Positions 11,647-23,038 of a DNA stretch of 64,000 nt are shown here, piece by piece. The stretch spans positions 1,240,001 to 1,304,000 of the forward strand of contig OY756144.1 of assembly GCA_963576785.1 (NCBI GenBank), given 5' to 3'. Within the stretch, counting starts at the first letter, position 1; every line of letters starts with the position of its first letter. The notes beneath the pieces are model-generated. The model saw nothing but the letters and a program-made list of their open reading frames with translations, searched no databases and was not told the DNA's origin. Both the position numbers and the translations under genes were made by a program. The stretch comes from Chlorophyllum brunneum. Its lineage: Eukaryota > Basidiomycota > Agaricomycetes > Agaricales > Agaricaceae.

Positions 11647-12650
11647 GGGAAGAGAATATCAGACCAGTCCGAGCTGGACGACGTGAAATCGTGAAGGCAC
11701 AAGGAGGAAGACGAAGCAAGGATGCAGAGAACAATGCTATTATTAGTCCTAGCTATGTCGGGCCGACTCGCGGGACCACCCGGGCCTGGCTTAGCCTCAT
11801 TGTCGTCCCGCGACAAACCGAGCGACCCTCAGCCGTGGAACGCAGAAATAGCCTCTCACAGTACAATATAAGATATGATGGACTCATTCCCAACAGACCA
11901 TGCCGTCCACCAGCACCATTGCCCTGCGGGCCAACGCTCACCTCACAGAAGTCGTCTCACGAACCATTTTATGTGCCAAACGCATCACCCTGCTTCGCTT
12001 TTATCTGCTTGCGATGGCTGCGGTATACACCTGGAGATCCTCTCGTCGTCCACCGCATCGGCCCTCGTCTACTTCTCCGTGAACATTGAGATTAGGAGAA
12101 ACCTGCATTTAATGTTCGTCGAGCGATTCAATCCGAACACTTGAACTTACGCAGTCCCAGCCATATCATCAAATAAAACATCAATCCCACGTTGTCACAC
12201 TGCAAAGCCGCCCTGACCCAGTCCAATTTTGAGCCCAGTATCCCGCCGCCTGCTCCCCCCTTTGTCGCCGTCACCTTATGTACCGTACTTTTATGACCAA
12301 AGCACTAGCCAGACAAATAGCCCGATTCGGGGTTCTGGTACTCGATATCAGGGACGACTATACTCTGTTCTCGACCCTTTCTATACACTTTTCCATCCAG
12401 CGAAGATCCATATCGTATAGAGATGTGTACCTGTCACTTCCACGGATCAGTGGGTCCAGAGGAACATGTTTTCGCCTGTAGGGCCTACTTCGTGTTACAA
12501 TACTTGTACTTTTTTTGAAATAGTGATAAGCCCAGTCAGTACATGACTCAGTGTCGCTTAAACACGATCACGTCGTGCATGTGTGCTCACTCTTCCTCCA
12601 CCAGTACCATTTCACCCTACGAAACCCATTAAACAGAATCCCTCTGGGCG
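11647..12650. other. Divergent intergenic region, about 1 kb, no gene seen
   Basis: Lies between the GH71 start and the F-box-like start. It holds the promoters of both genes. Several short frames exist but none resembles a known protein or shows convincing splice structure. No RNA gene or repeat recognised. Confidence 0.4.
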
Positions 12651-14260
12651 ATGTCTCTCGACTTTTCGCTTTTCGCTGATGACATGGTCATAGAGATTCT
12701 CGGGAATCTTCCAGCCCTGGATATAGTCCGTTACAGAAGGGTCCGTTTACGAATCATAATCTTCTTCCAAACTCTAAAAGCACTGCTCCCGCAGGTTTGT
12801 CGCCGCATCTTCCTGGCATCCAAGGAGCGCTCTGTCTGGGTCAATGTCTTCTCAAGAGCACAGTGCCCCCTTCCTCACGCAGACCTGAATACAATGTCTA
12901 CACAAGACATCGAGAAGCTTCTTGTACGGATGGAAATCATGGACGCCAAGTGGACAGGAAGACGCTCTGCTGCTCCTCAGGTCTTTGGTAGAGCCCCCGA
13001 ACCTAGCTCCCATACTGGCCACCAGACCTTCTTTGTCCCGATGTCGCCTTACATTCTCCGCGTTCAGCCACACTCCAACAGCACGATGTATAGCTGGTAT
13101 CGGAAAGGTGACCTGAAACACCCTGTGCTGGAACATCAATTACCAGAATGCATAAGCTGTCATGACGTCGACGTGGGTAGCAACACTCTTAATATTGCCT
13201 ACCTCGATCGCTCGAGGAAACCCCGGCATATGTGAGTAGGTTTTCTCCAGATCGTATGCAAGAGAATTCAATCATTCTAGGAACATCGTGAGATTCGAAG
13301 TTTCGAAAGAGGATGTTGTATCCAAAACTTTAGAACACGATATCTCATGGCCGCATCCGCTTCCCGATGAACTACACTATGAACTAAAGATTCAAAATGG
13401 ATACGTGGTGCCTCGCTTTTACGTTGTGAGCCCGGAAGCTGTTGACCTCTTCCATCTCGACACCGGAGGGATTATTACTTGTCCAGTCTATGTAAGTCCC
13501 GACATCATGGCAATACAATGGCGATAACAGAAATGATTTCCAGAAATTCAGCTCGGTGGAGGTCCACGATCCCCCTATGCTATTCATTGTATCTTCTTAT
13601 CTCATTCAGCTCCATAGAACTGAGTTCGCCGTTTTCAAACTCCCATCTCTAGGAGAAAGGGAGGCTTCCATGGACCCACGAGCGCCAAGCCTGACGCACA
13701 CAGGATCACTCCCGCACCAGTTCGGCATGGTTCACTTCTTCCCCCGCTCGTCGTTTTCGTTTGCTGTCATTGGTCTTGTGTCTGACCAAGGGCAGGACGA
13801 ACAACAGCATTCCGCTCACTTATACTTCGTCACGTTGACCCTTGATCAGCACTCATCTGAGTGCTGGGTTCGACAAGACTTTGTTTATGAAGCCAGTGGC
13901 CGGCCGCGGTCACTCATTTTGGCACCATGCTCTTCGTCATCTCGTTCTACCTTGGGTCTCTTCAGCATCCATGTATCTCCACCAACCCATACTCCTGGGG
14001 GTCGCAGAATCGCACGCAAAGATTCGGCTCCTCAGATCTACCACTTGGCCGTGCGCGTCGATTTCGGAGTCGAAGGCTATATACCACCTAACATCGACCT
14101 CACCGAGTTAGGCCTGTTCCCAGATGATGGTACTCCGAAAACCGTGAACATTAGTCGATTTGACCCTTATGCTGGCCAAATTATAATTCACTGGTTTGGA
14201 TCTTCGCGACACATAGTTGACCCTGAAATTGCTGCAATCGATTATGCCTCCCCTGACTGA
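12651..14260 (+). CDS. F-box-like domain protein of unknown target
   Basis: Four exons (12651-12740, 12795-13231, 13281-13491, 13544-14260) give 484 residues. The N-terminus, DDMVIEILGNLPALDIVRYR joined across the first intron to RVCRRIFLASKERSVW, fits the F-box pattern (Leu/Ile-rich helices, then Trp) that would bind Skp1 in an SCF ubiquitin ligase. The first intron has a weak GTCCGT donor, but only its removal restores the motif. The remaining 430 residues have no repeat I recognise (no LRR, no WD40 periodicity). They look beta-rich, as in the many lineage-expanded F-box proteins of mushroom-forming fungi. The substrate cannot be inferred. Convergent with the next gene. Confidence 0.75.
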
Positions 14261-14435
14261 TATTACACTTGCTACGCTCGCATTGCGCATAATGTGTATT
14301 GTATATGTATACCATTTATCAATTCTCTGGTACTGAGACCACAATCGCCTCAGCTCGAGGGCCCCTTTTGTCATAGATCACTTTTATGAGACGTATTATG
14401 TGGAGTACAACGTCGGTGTCAAGACGGGTGGCCAT

Positions 14436-15942
14436 CTATTGAACTTGTAAAGCTTTGACGTCCTTTTCCAGCTCTGCTACCTCTTTCGAACTTCCCTCAT
14501 CCCCTTTCTCATTCGTCACCTCCACGTTGCTTGAGGGAAAAATTCCCAACTCAGCTTGAGCCTCCAGCACTACGCTCCTCAGTTTCTCCTCTCCTTCCTC
14601 CAGTGCAAACTTTACAACGTTATTCTCACCACCAAACCTCTCTCTCACGAAATCCATAATCTTCTTCACACCCACCCAATAATTTCCCAACCCCGTCCAA
14701 TCCCTGACACGGGAACCAGAGAATACGGTTTTGAGAAACTCTTTGCGCTGTTGTTCTGCTCTGCGTTCTTCGAGTATGGCTCGTTTGTTGAAGAAATCGA
14801 GAGCAGCCTCTCGTGCATCGGGTACTATTTTTTCAGTGACTGACAGTGTCGACCCTTTACTAGCACCAGCCAGGCCGTCATCTTGGGACTGTGAGAGGTT
14901 ACCGGCCCATTCCAAAAATCCGGCGTACATCATCCTCGAAGGGTTCCGCTTCTTTATTCCTGGCGCACGGGTCTGGAAGTGTGAAGGATTAAAGTATTTC
15001 GTTTTTACTGCCCATTTGTAGCAAGCCAGGTGGGTCTCAAAACCCTCCTTCCATTCGTCCATCGACCATCCAAAAAAGTCGAAGATTTCGTCGAAGGACT
15101 CGCTGATTGTGATAGGAGGGTTGGGCTGATCTGGATACTAATAAACAAGTAAATAATATATAAAAGGCATAAGGATAAATAAAGTAGACTTCATACCTTA
15201 AGTCCCTTACTACTGTAGTGTAGTCCAGCATTCTTCACAATCAAGCCAATAATCATTCCGAGATCGCCGTATGAATTGAAGAATATCCCCCTGTCCCATT
15301 CATCCTTGGACTCACAGACGTTTACATCGATCTAGTCACCAATGCAATTCAAATCACCATCCATGTCGGGTTATCAACTGGGTTACCAGAGTTACACACC
15401 TGATAAAATATGCCCTCGTCCCCCGCTTCTTTTCTCGCCTTTATCTCCTCTTCCTCTTCGTGCTGTCCACATTGCGCCCACTCCCCAAGAGGGATCGGAA
15501 CTGCAAAATTTGACGTCCGATTCCCATCCATAGGGTTAAAATGTTGAGCTCCAATGAGGACAGCAACGATTTGGTGCGGTGCATTGTCGAGGGCTTCCTC
15601 ACCTGTATTGCATTTGGCCGCGACGTCCCCCGTCTTCTCTTGAGGGTTACTAGGGATTTGGGTTGGTGTAGCGTGCGGATTAGAAAGGCACACCACAAGA
15701 TCCAAGTCCCCATGATCCTCTTTCTCAGGTGCTTCATGAGGAACGCCTACATGCACGTACAATTCCCCCAGGATTGGCTGAATACGCGCTTTTAGTGCTT
15801 TGTACACTGCTGGAGGTAGTCGAGGGAATGCGGCTGGGCTGAGGACTGAGCGGAATGCGTTTCCTCCCATATTTTCGTTATGATGTGACCGGAGGGGATC
15901 ACGGAAGAAATATTGGGGGTGGGATGAGTCACGAAGCTTCAT
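14436..15942 (-). CDS. Conserved fungal protein with possible nucleotidyltransferase-type fold
   Basis: Three exons (15942-15400, 15331-15197, 15137-14436) give 459 residues and the frame is intact. An N-terminal GGNAFRS is followed by HGDLDLVV; a Gly-rich turn followed by a D-x-D is the pattern of the polymerase-beta-like nucleotidyltransferase fold, but this is inference from short motifs. The second half (DEIFDFFGWSMDEWKEGF, NPSRMMYAGFLEWAG, then a basic coiled region) has no known domain. Function unknown. A separate short frame at 15960-16110 (-) just upstream ends in FGITITDEAPNGMPIYMKGR and might be an additional 5' exon, but I found no convincing junction. Confidence 0.6.
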
Positions 15943-16119
15943 CCTGACGTCCCTTCATATATATTGGCATGCCGTTGGGCGCTTCGTCGGTAATGGTAAT
16001 GCCAAAGAATGACTCGCCTTCACTTAGCTTGACTGTTCTATAACGTTCCTGATGGATTGTGATTATCGACGATAGAACCAACATTCTAACAAGGTAGGCT
16101 GCGCAGCAGAACATGGAGA

Positions 16120-17065
16120 GTCTAATAATAGAGGACTACACCTGTGGAAAGCAAGTATATCAGACTCCTAGTCTTCGAGGGACATCCCCTCGCTCCAGCT
16201 CTCGCACTAATCCTCTTCAACTGCTTTGCCATGTGCGTCGTGGTATCAATAGCTCCTCGGAGAAGGGAGGGTCGGGGAGGCGGGTCCTCTCGGGTAGAAA
16301 ACGCGGTAGAATGCTTCCGCTGCTTTCCTGGGATCACCCATGCAATGTATACCTTTGTCTGAATCAGCTTTCGGAATTGTGTTGTCGACAAATTAAGGTT
16401 GGGGTAAGCCGGGTGCTCAGGGACAAGAGTTTGGTGTATTGCACAGTAGTGACTTGCTCCCATGACCCCTTCAATGCCAGCGGTGGCAGCGTTTGCAGAA
16501 GTAACGGCCGGGGAGGTATTAAAACGGAAATACTCAAGAGCTTTGAGAGTGACGCCAAGAACCCCGAAATGATAATTGACCTTCATCCTTTCATCAATTT
16601 ATGTACTGCGGTGACAAGGTAATGAAACTAACCTCAAGCAAGTTTCTCGCAACATCGTCTGGGATGCCTTCGGCTTGACCATAGTTAATAGCAACAGCAA
16701 TGTTGAACACAACGTCAATCCTACTGAATCTATCTTTGGTGGCTTTAAACGCAGAAACTTGTTCTTTATCGGTGACCTCAAGGGAGTAAAGGAGTGATCT
16801 GTCCGGATATTGCTCGGTCAGGTAGGAGAGGACGGGTGGTGTGTGCAGAGTGGCGGCGATGTAGTCCCCCGCGCTCAAGGGCACTCTCGGCCACGAGCCG
16901 ACCAAAGCCACTAGAGTTCGATTGTCAGGGGTTGTCATTAATCAATTGTAGGTGTCCGATTCTGAGCTGTAACTATAGAGGAAAAGGAAATGAGGCGAAG
17001 TATAAAACTAGCACAGGCTAGGGACGTACTGGACCAGACGCGAGAGGAAGATATGTGAAATGGGG
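16120..17065 (-). pseudogene. Decayed NAD(P)-dependent short-chain dehydrogenase/reductase (SDR)
   Basis: Translating several frames gives an SDR in pieces. A minus-strand frame ending near 16867 reads SSGFGRLVAESALERG, the end of the Rossmann glycine motif and following helix. After a one-base shift at the GGGGG run (plus CCCCC, about 16866-16870) the next frame reads DYIAATLHTPPVLSYL, then RIDVVFNIA and EGIPDDVARNLLE, typical SDR text. An intron remains (about 16635-16580), so this is not a processed copy. The core then reaches GIEGVMGASHYCA, where the catalytic Y-x-x-x-K should be, but jumps to LVPEHPAYPN. The Lys and some 40 residues are missing. A further pair of shifts splits MGDPRKAAEAFYRV from REDPP. 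The start exon near 17060 is degraded too. It cannot encode an active SDR. Confidence 0.8.
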
Positions 17066-17538
17066 TTAAATTGAGAGGGAAATGGGAAACTGGTGAGCGG
17101 TGACGTTCTCATTTGCAACCAGTGAGCGTTATATATACGGTGAGGCTTGTTGAGAATATGACAGGTACAGTGTGTTTTGCGGGGTGGGTTGCTCAGCAGT
17201 TCAGCAGCGCAGCGTCGAGGCTCAAAGAAAACTGTGAACCAAAGGAGATACACCTGGGACCGCATGTTGGTCTTGAATTTGGAAGGCGCAGGCTCTTATC
17301 TATTGTCAGTCATCTCGCCCGAAACAACTGACAAAACTACAGGTCTGAAAGCCAAAGTCGGGTTTGGAACGGAAAGAATCCTAGGCTCTAGAGGGAGGCA
17401 GAATCATATCTGGTAGGATTGAGGGTTCGGGTTGGGAGGTTGTGTCCAGCATTGTCGGACTCGGCAACCCGATTCCGTTACTCAAAAGATTTGAACGGGG
17501 TGGTATAGATTCCCACGCTCCTCTATCAACCAACCAAA
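16946..17538. other. Intergenic region upstream of the zinc-knuckle gene
   Basis: About 590 bp between the SDR relic and the ZCCHC10-like start. Apart from a possible degraded first SDR exon near 17010-17065 (minus, SRVW...), I see no coding or repeat structure. It presumably contains the promoter of the downstream gene. Confidence 0.35.
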
Positions 17539-18240
17539 ATGTCAAAGTACGCACCTCACAAACGATCGACAAATCAGCCAAGGGCCACCTCCTCAACTGT
17601 TTGTCAAAAATGCCTGCAACGAGGTCAGTGCAAGGTCTTCATCGCGAGAAATCGTCCGACTAAGGCACTCACAGGTCATTTCATCTACGAATGCAAATAT
17701 GAACGACCATATATCTCGCGGCCTTCTCGTACCCAGCAGCTAGAAAATCCTCGGGTTCTTGCGAAGCTCAAGGCTGACAATAAGCCGAGCGTCGAAGTTC
17801 CTGAAGAGTTTAAGAACAAGTGCGCATTCTCGGTTCTTGTTAAGGCTCTTGCTGACGAGTGACAGGACCGGAATTGCGGATAAAATTCTGGAGGCAAAGG
17901 AGAAAGAGAGATCAAAGGAGCTTAGGGGCAAGGAGAAGGAAGTGGGCTCGTCTTCCCGCAAGCGCGCTAGGTATGTTGGCTCGGGCCTGTAATTGTTCAC
18001 GACTCACAGCACATTTTGGTCAGGTCGACGTCTTCCAGCTCTGACTCTGAGTCCGATTCTACCTCAAGCTCAGAATCAGAGTCGGAATCAGAGTCGTCGT
18101 CGTCATCAGACTACGAGTCGGGTTCAGCTTCTTTGTCGTCTGGGTCCTCAAGATCCCGCTCTCGTTCACGTTCTCGCGAGCGCAAACGGAGACGAGCCCG
18201 TAGTCCTAGTGACTCTGACCGTCCGAGACATCGACGTTGA
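17539..18240 (+). CDS. ZCCHC10: ZCCHC10-like zinc-knuckle protein with Ser/Arg-rich tail
   Basis: Four exons (17539-17623, 17675-17819, 17866-17970, 18024-18240) give 183 residues. One CCHC zinc knuckle, CQKCLQRGHFIYEC (C-x2-C-x3-GH-x4-C), is formed across the first intron, followed by KYERPYISRPSRTQQL, the ZCCHC10 signature. The C-terminal half is almost pure Ser/Glu/Asp, then Arg/Ser repeats and RRRARSPSDSDR, a layout typical of RNA-binding proteins near the spliceosome. A nuclear RNA-related role is inferred from the family; no enzymatic domain is present. The tail is low-complexity, and its DNA (about 18030-18190) is a degenerate TC/AG-rich repeat prone to length change. Confidence 0.88.
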
Positions 18241-18390
18241 CCTTAACGACCACATACAGAGCGAGCAACATTCTTACCTCTCCTATTTGTACTATGACCA
18301 TAATTTCAATGCATCCCGATGAATATACTTGGACGATGGAAGTCAAGGAGAATGATATTAGTAAGGTATACAACAAAGAAAAGTCAACAA

Positions 18391-19222
18391 TCAACACGTC
18401 AATCCTACAGTGTTCGTGTTCATGATCAATGCAACAATAAGTCTGGAACGAGAATGAGTTGAAAAAATTCCGAGCGCAACTCGTATAACGTACCCGTAGA
18501 GACCCAAAACTTCGGCGAAGATGAGAATAAGGACCATGGAAACGAAGACCTTCGATTCGTTCAAGAAAGCACGGACGCACTAAATGGAGGGCAGGAACGG
18601 CGTTAGGAGGCGACAATTCACGAATATAAGCGAAATTCGCGCACCGAATCACCCACGTAGCCAATAGCATATCCAGCCGATAGACCAGTCAGTCCACACG
18701 CGAGGCCCGCACCAAGGTGAACGAAACCAGCAGCAAGCGAATAGTCGTTCGGCGTCACTATGCATTCCAGGTCAAGACGTGGCTGTAGTGAGGGTAATGA
18801 AGCCGTATGACTCACGGGATCCAGCAATAAGGACAGATACTACAAGACCGTAGACGGCGATGATACCAGACATGACCACGGGAATGAGAGACTAAATGTA
18901 TGCGTGAATCCGGGAGCTCTGAGAGGGTGAAATAGTGCTGCGACGCACTTTCATGATCAGTTCGGGCTTGAATGTGCCCAGTCCTGCGATACCAATGCCC
19001 GCTTTGGAGGTACCAACAGCGGCACCAACAGCTATCATCACAGAGCGCTTTCTCAGTTCAATTCAGGTTGCGTAGTACCCAGAAAACATACTGCTGAAGA
19101 TCATCTGGTTGCGACATTGCTCGTATCAGAAGAAGGACCGGCTTAGCAGAGGCCAGTGAGCTCACCGCGGCAGAAACACCAGCGAAGCCGAAGAAGGGTG
19201 CGTATGGAGGACAGAGAGACAT
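18391..19222 (-). CDS. VMA3: V-type H+-ATPase 16-kDa proteolipid subunit c (Vma3)
   Basis: Subunit c forms the proton-carrying ring of the V0 sector in vacuolar and endosomal membranes. Seven exons (19222-19166, 19104-19092, 19031-18949, 18891-18816, 18757-18645, 18579-18494, 18442-18391) give 159 residues, the normal length. The start [15 protein letters not shown] is canonical; four transmembrane helices are clear. The proton-binding Glu lies in [13 protein letters not shown] in helix four. The end [13 protein letters not shown] matches fungal Vma3. Exon 2 is only 13 nt (encoding MIFS plus one base) and is needed to keep length and frame. The pattern with one Glu and four helices separates it from the c'' subunit Vma16. 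It is divergent from a ZIP zinc transporter 131 bp away. Confidence 0.94.
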
Positions 19223-19353
19223 GGTGCAAGGCGGAAGGTGACTGTCCACTGACTGAAGCAGCGGGGAGGTCACGTGGACTGCAGCCATAACCCATCACAG
19301 CAGTTTACACGCCGTCCTCTCAACCGTGTCCTCTGCATCTACTACAAGGCATA
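19223..19353. promoter_or_regulatory. Short bidirectional promoter between V-ATPase c and ZIP transporter genes
   Basis: 131 bp separate the two divergent ATGs, so the promoters must be shared or overlapping. A GTCACGTG-like palindrome (CACGTG at about 19272-19277) is present, an E-box of the type bound by bHLH factors. Site seen, role inferred. Confidence 0.4.
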
Positions 19354-20583
19354 ATGCCAGCTGTATTCTTGGTCATGGCGGGCGCGTTGGGCGTCTCTTC
19401 CTTGGCATGTGGTATGGTCCCCCTCTCTGCAACATACTCCAGTACGTAATAGACGCCTACCCCCTTTGCCAAGTACACCCCAAGGACCTTGAATCATCAT
19501 GCAACAGGAAGCTTTTTGGAAATATTGAACGCACTATCGACTGGTCTACTCCTCGGGACCGCGCTGGGTGTGATCATTCCAGAGTATGTCAAGAACGCCC
19601 CTACCAGTGTGAACATTGATGCACGTTCTGAATTTATAACAGGGGTATCGAGGTTATGGCGGAATCCTACGGGGAATCTGAATCGTTCAAATTTCACGTT
19701 GCGTTTGACCTCATACTCGGGTTTTTACTCATGATGGTGGTCGAACATCTTGTGTCTGCGGGAAAACACGGTCACTCACACGGCAATGGAACTCAATTGG
19801 AATTCGATGCCGAGTTGGGGGAGCTGGAAAGTGACCAGAATGGTCCCATAGGACGCGATAGAAGAGGTTCTGAAAGCTCGAGAGGACCAACTGCTGCTCA
19901 AATTGTTGCATCTGCAAAGCGCAAAGCGATACCCTTTACTTTTGGGCTTATACTTCATGGACTTGCAGACGGTTGTGCGTTGGGTGTATCCGCGATCGAA
20001 GAAATATCGTCGGAAGGCTCTAGTAATCTTTCCCTTATCGTCTTCCTGGCATTACTATTCCACAAAGGTAGAGCACCCTAGAATCTCTCAGGATACCATA
20101 CTAAACTATGTGCCTGTAGCACCGACGTCCGTGGCATTTGCCGTATCCCTCCTAAACACTTCTCTTCCTCGTCCCGACTGCAAAAAATATCTGGCAATTT
20201 TCGCAGCTTCCACCCCACTGGGCGCTATAGCCACATACTTTATCCTCTCTTCCTTTGGGTTCGCCGACAAGACCGACTTGGCAGGTTCCGCACTCTTAGC
20301 CTCTGTGAGTATCAAGCCTAGTCCGTATGCTGACTCCAAGAGAAACCCTTGCCCTAATCTATTTTCTCCCACCCCCATATCAATTTGGTTCCTTGCCAAA
20401 TCCACGCTGATGATCTTTATGATTTAGGGAGGAACCTTCCTTTACGTCGCGACCGTCCTCCAACCCGTGTCACAACATCAACCCGACACCCAGGACTTGA
20501 ACCCCAAGTTGAGACTTGCTTTAGTCGTGTCAGGAACACTCACTCCCTTCATACTCGGGATGCTCATTGGACATGGGCACTGA
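19354..20583 (+). CDS. ZIP-family zinc transporter, SLC39A9-like
   Basis: ZIP transporters move Zn2+ into the cytosol; the ZIP9 subgroup sits in the Golgi or plasma membrane. Five exons (19354-19441, 19508-19583, 19643-20067, 20120-20304, 20428-20583) give 309 residues. Helix 1 (MPAVFLVMAGALGVSSLACG), helix 2 with GLLLGTALGVIIPEGI and helix 3 (LILGFLLMMVVEHLVSAG) are clear. A His-rich loop, KHGHSHGNG, follows helix 3. The metal-binding helix pair reads LILHGLADGCALG and FLALLFHKAPTS, matching the ZIP9 HAxADG and HKAP motifs (Leu-His-Gly-Leu here). C-terminal helices end LGMLIGHGH. The frame is intact. Substrate zinc is inferred from the family. Confidence 0.88.
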
Positions 20584-21179
20584 CCTGTGGCCCCTTCATT
20601 TGAAAATGATCTAATATACCCTGAAAGTATAGATGTAGACTGTTAATCGCTGGTTTTTGCTTTGTAGCTTTGGGTTATACCGTTCATACCATGGTTTTAT
20701 TACGATTCTGATGTCCAGGACGAAGGTCTGTTAATGAACCCGTTCTATTGGTTGCCTACTGAGCGCCGATGGCGTTTGAGCCCCGTTATTAAGAAGTGCT
20801 TGCTTCCTATACCCGTGTAATTTTTGGATGCGCGCGTGGACGAAGTCATTCGGGTCAACCATTGTGAGTAGCGACCGTATGATCCAGTGTTATTATTTTA
20901 GACGCTTGATACATCCCTTCCTATCCTATTGTCCAACGACGTTTCCAAGTAACCAACTAGGATCAATTGATTTTCTCATCTATTGAGGGTTTATCTACCA
21001 TCCGTTGCGAAGCACAAAAAGGGTTTCGGGTCGGAATTTATTTTACTCCGGGACAGACTTCCTATATTGATTTATAGTGCACGACAAATGGGTACTGAGG
21101 GGACTTAGTGATGAACCAGGTAGATGGGTGGATGGAACCTGAATGAGCAGATGATTTTCGTCTCTACGGTTCCATTACT
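20584..21179. other. Intergenic region between two convergent genes, nothing recognised
   Basis: About 600 bp between the ZIP transporter stop (+) and the BCKDHA stop (-). AT-rich 3'-flank sequence; no ORF with family resemblance, RNA gene or repeat seen. Confidence 0.4.
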
Positions 21180-23038
21180 TCATTGGCTGCCAAGTAGATC
21201 CTTGCCATTGTTCTTGAACTTGGACAGCTCGGAGCGCCATGGTTCCCAAACTTGTCCGTATTTCTTGAGTAACTGCGAGAGTTCTTCGCGTTGCTCCCTC
21301 TGAAACAAACACACGTATCATTCAGCCTAAACGTTTAAGCAATGATGTCATTGATTCAATGCCTACTAGGTTCCAAGGTTCTTCTCCACCATAAACATCA
21401 GTGAACAATTCACCCAGTTCACTGCGCGATAACGCTTCAGCGCGTTTGAAAGCTGCCATTACATCTGTACGAATGCGGGCTTTGAGCTCGGTTTCGGCCT
21501 CGGTGTTCCACCACCCCTGGGATTCCAAAAAGAGACGGAAGCGGGTTACGGGATTGTCAATGCGCTTGCGGTCTTCGACTTCGGCACGACCACGGTATGC
21601 GAAGGAGTCGTCTGAGGTTGAGTGATGACCAACGCTGGTTTCGTCAGAACGCGCGTCAGCATTCAGCTCTGGACGGGTGGAGGGATCGAAAAGCCCACCG
21701 GTAGGTCATGGCTTCCACCAGTACAGCTCTACCTTGTTCCAAGCATCGTTTCCTGGCTTCAGTCACAGCATTAACAACAGCAAAAATATCGTTTCCGTCC
21801 ACACGTATCGAGTCTATACCGTATCCCGGTCCACGGGCTGCGATACCGTCACCGTAGTATTGTTCCGTGGAAGGTGTACTAATTGCGAATCCATTGTTGC
21901 GACAAATAAAGAGCGTGGGTGAGGGTACAGTGGACGCCAGCATGAGCCCAGCATGGAAATCTAAATATAAAAGAATTCTAAGTTAACCGCAAATGAACAC
22001 ATTCACGAGATCCGGTTATTAACGGTACACACCTCCCTCGGAGGCCGCACCCTCTCCAAAGAAACATGCTGCAATGTTTTTTGACCGACGCTCCGGGTCA
22101 CGTTTGAGCGCATACCCAACACCAGCAGCCTGGGGTATCTGTGTAGAAAGTGGCGAAGAGATAGTGTGGAAGTGATGTTCCGGTGAGCCGAAGTGCTAGT
22201 TCCGGTCCGGGGCACACAATGTAAGCTCTTGGAGTGGTCCGATAGGGAAGCGTAAGGGGAAAGACGTACGACGGGCATTTGACGACCCTTGCCAGACCCG
22301 TCATTCTCGTTTCCGAAACACTGGGCCATGGCGTCGTCGATGGTGAAGCCACGCCAGAGGAGGACACCCATTTCGCGGTATTGACCTGGGTCGGTGTTAA
22401 GGCTCGAGTTGGGATGTTGAAGTTGGAAGCCTACCTAGAACTCTGAAGAGAATCGGTGTTAGAAGTTAAATGAGAGATAGACGGGACTCACTCGTCATCG
22501 GATGCTAGTGAAGCAGCTGAACCAATGATTGTAGCTTCCTCTCCGTGCTGTTGAGATCCTTAGTGGTCGGAACACCTTATGTGAATCAAAACACACCGAG
22601 GTCATCTATAACACAGATGTTGAGCAGAGCACATATTAACATGATGCCAACTCACATAAAACGAAATTTTGCCCTGCCGTTGAATATTGTATAACACAGT
22701 GTCCATAGCAGGAAGTAATTGCATTTTCTCGTAGAGACGAATCGCGTACGCTTTGTCAATCTCCAATTCTACTAAGCCAGTCTTAGACAGCTTGGTAGCA
22801 CTCGAAAACGCACCTCCGGAAGTTCCGCGCCTTCGATAGGTTTTCCAACGCCATCCAGTACACGGTAGGTGGGTATCTGGGTTGAAGATCCGGTTACCGA
22901 GTTGATAAACTTCAGTCTATTGACGATGGGCGAGTTCGTCGTAGGTAACTTATTCCCTGTGAGCCGTGTCGCTGAGAACCTACGCGTCTGAAGGACACCT
23001 CCAGCAGTCTTACGAGCTGCAGCTAGTGTCCGGATCAT
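21180..23038 (-). CDS. BCKDHA: Mitochondrial branched-chain 2-oxoacid dehydrogenase E1 subunit alpha
   Basis: The E1 alpha-beta tetramer decarboxylates 2-oxoacids from Leu, Ile and Val using thiamine diphosphate in the matrix. Ten exons (23038-22814, 22760-22656, 22605-22597, 22547-22492, 22442-22435, 22385-22270, 22195-22033, 21960-21699, 21634-21367, 21299-21180) give 443 residues. The N-terminus is a basic targeting peptide ([14 protein letters not shown]). Landmarks: [36 protein letters not shown], the ThDP motif [11 protein letters not shown]...[11 protein letters not shown], and the regulatory loop [15 protein letters not shown] with the serines phosphorylated in animals. The end [12 protein letters not shown] is typical. 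Exon 3 (9 nt, MTS) and exon 5 (8 nt) are micro-exons; without them the conserved text breaks. Frame intact throughout. Confidence 0.93.
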
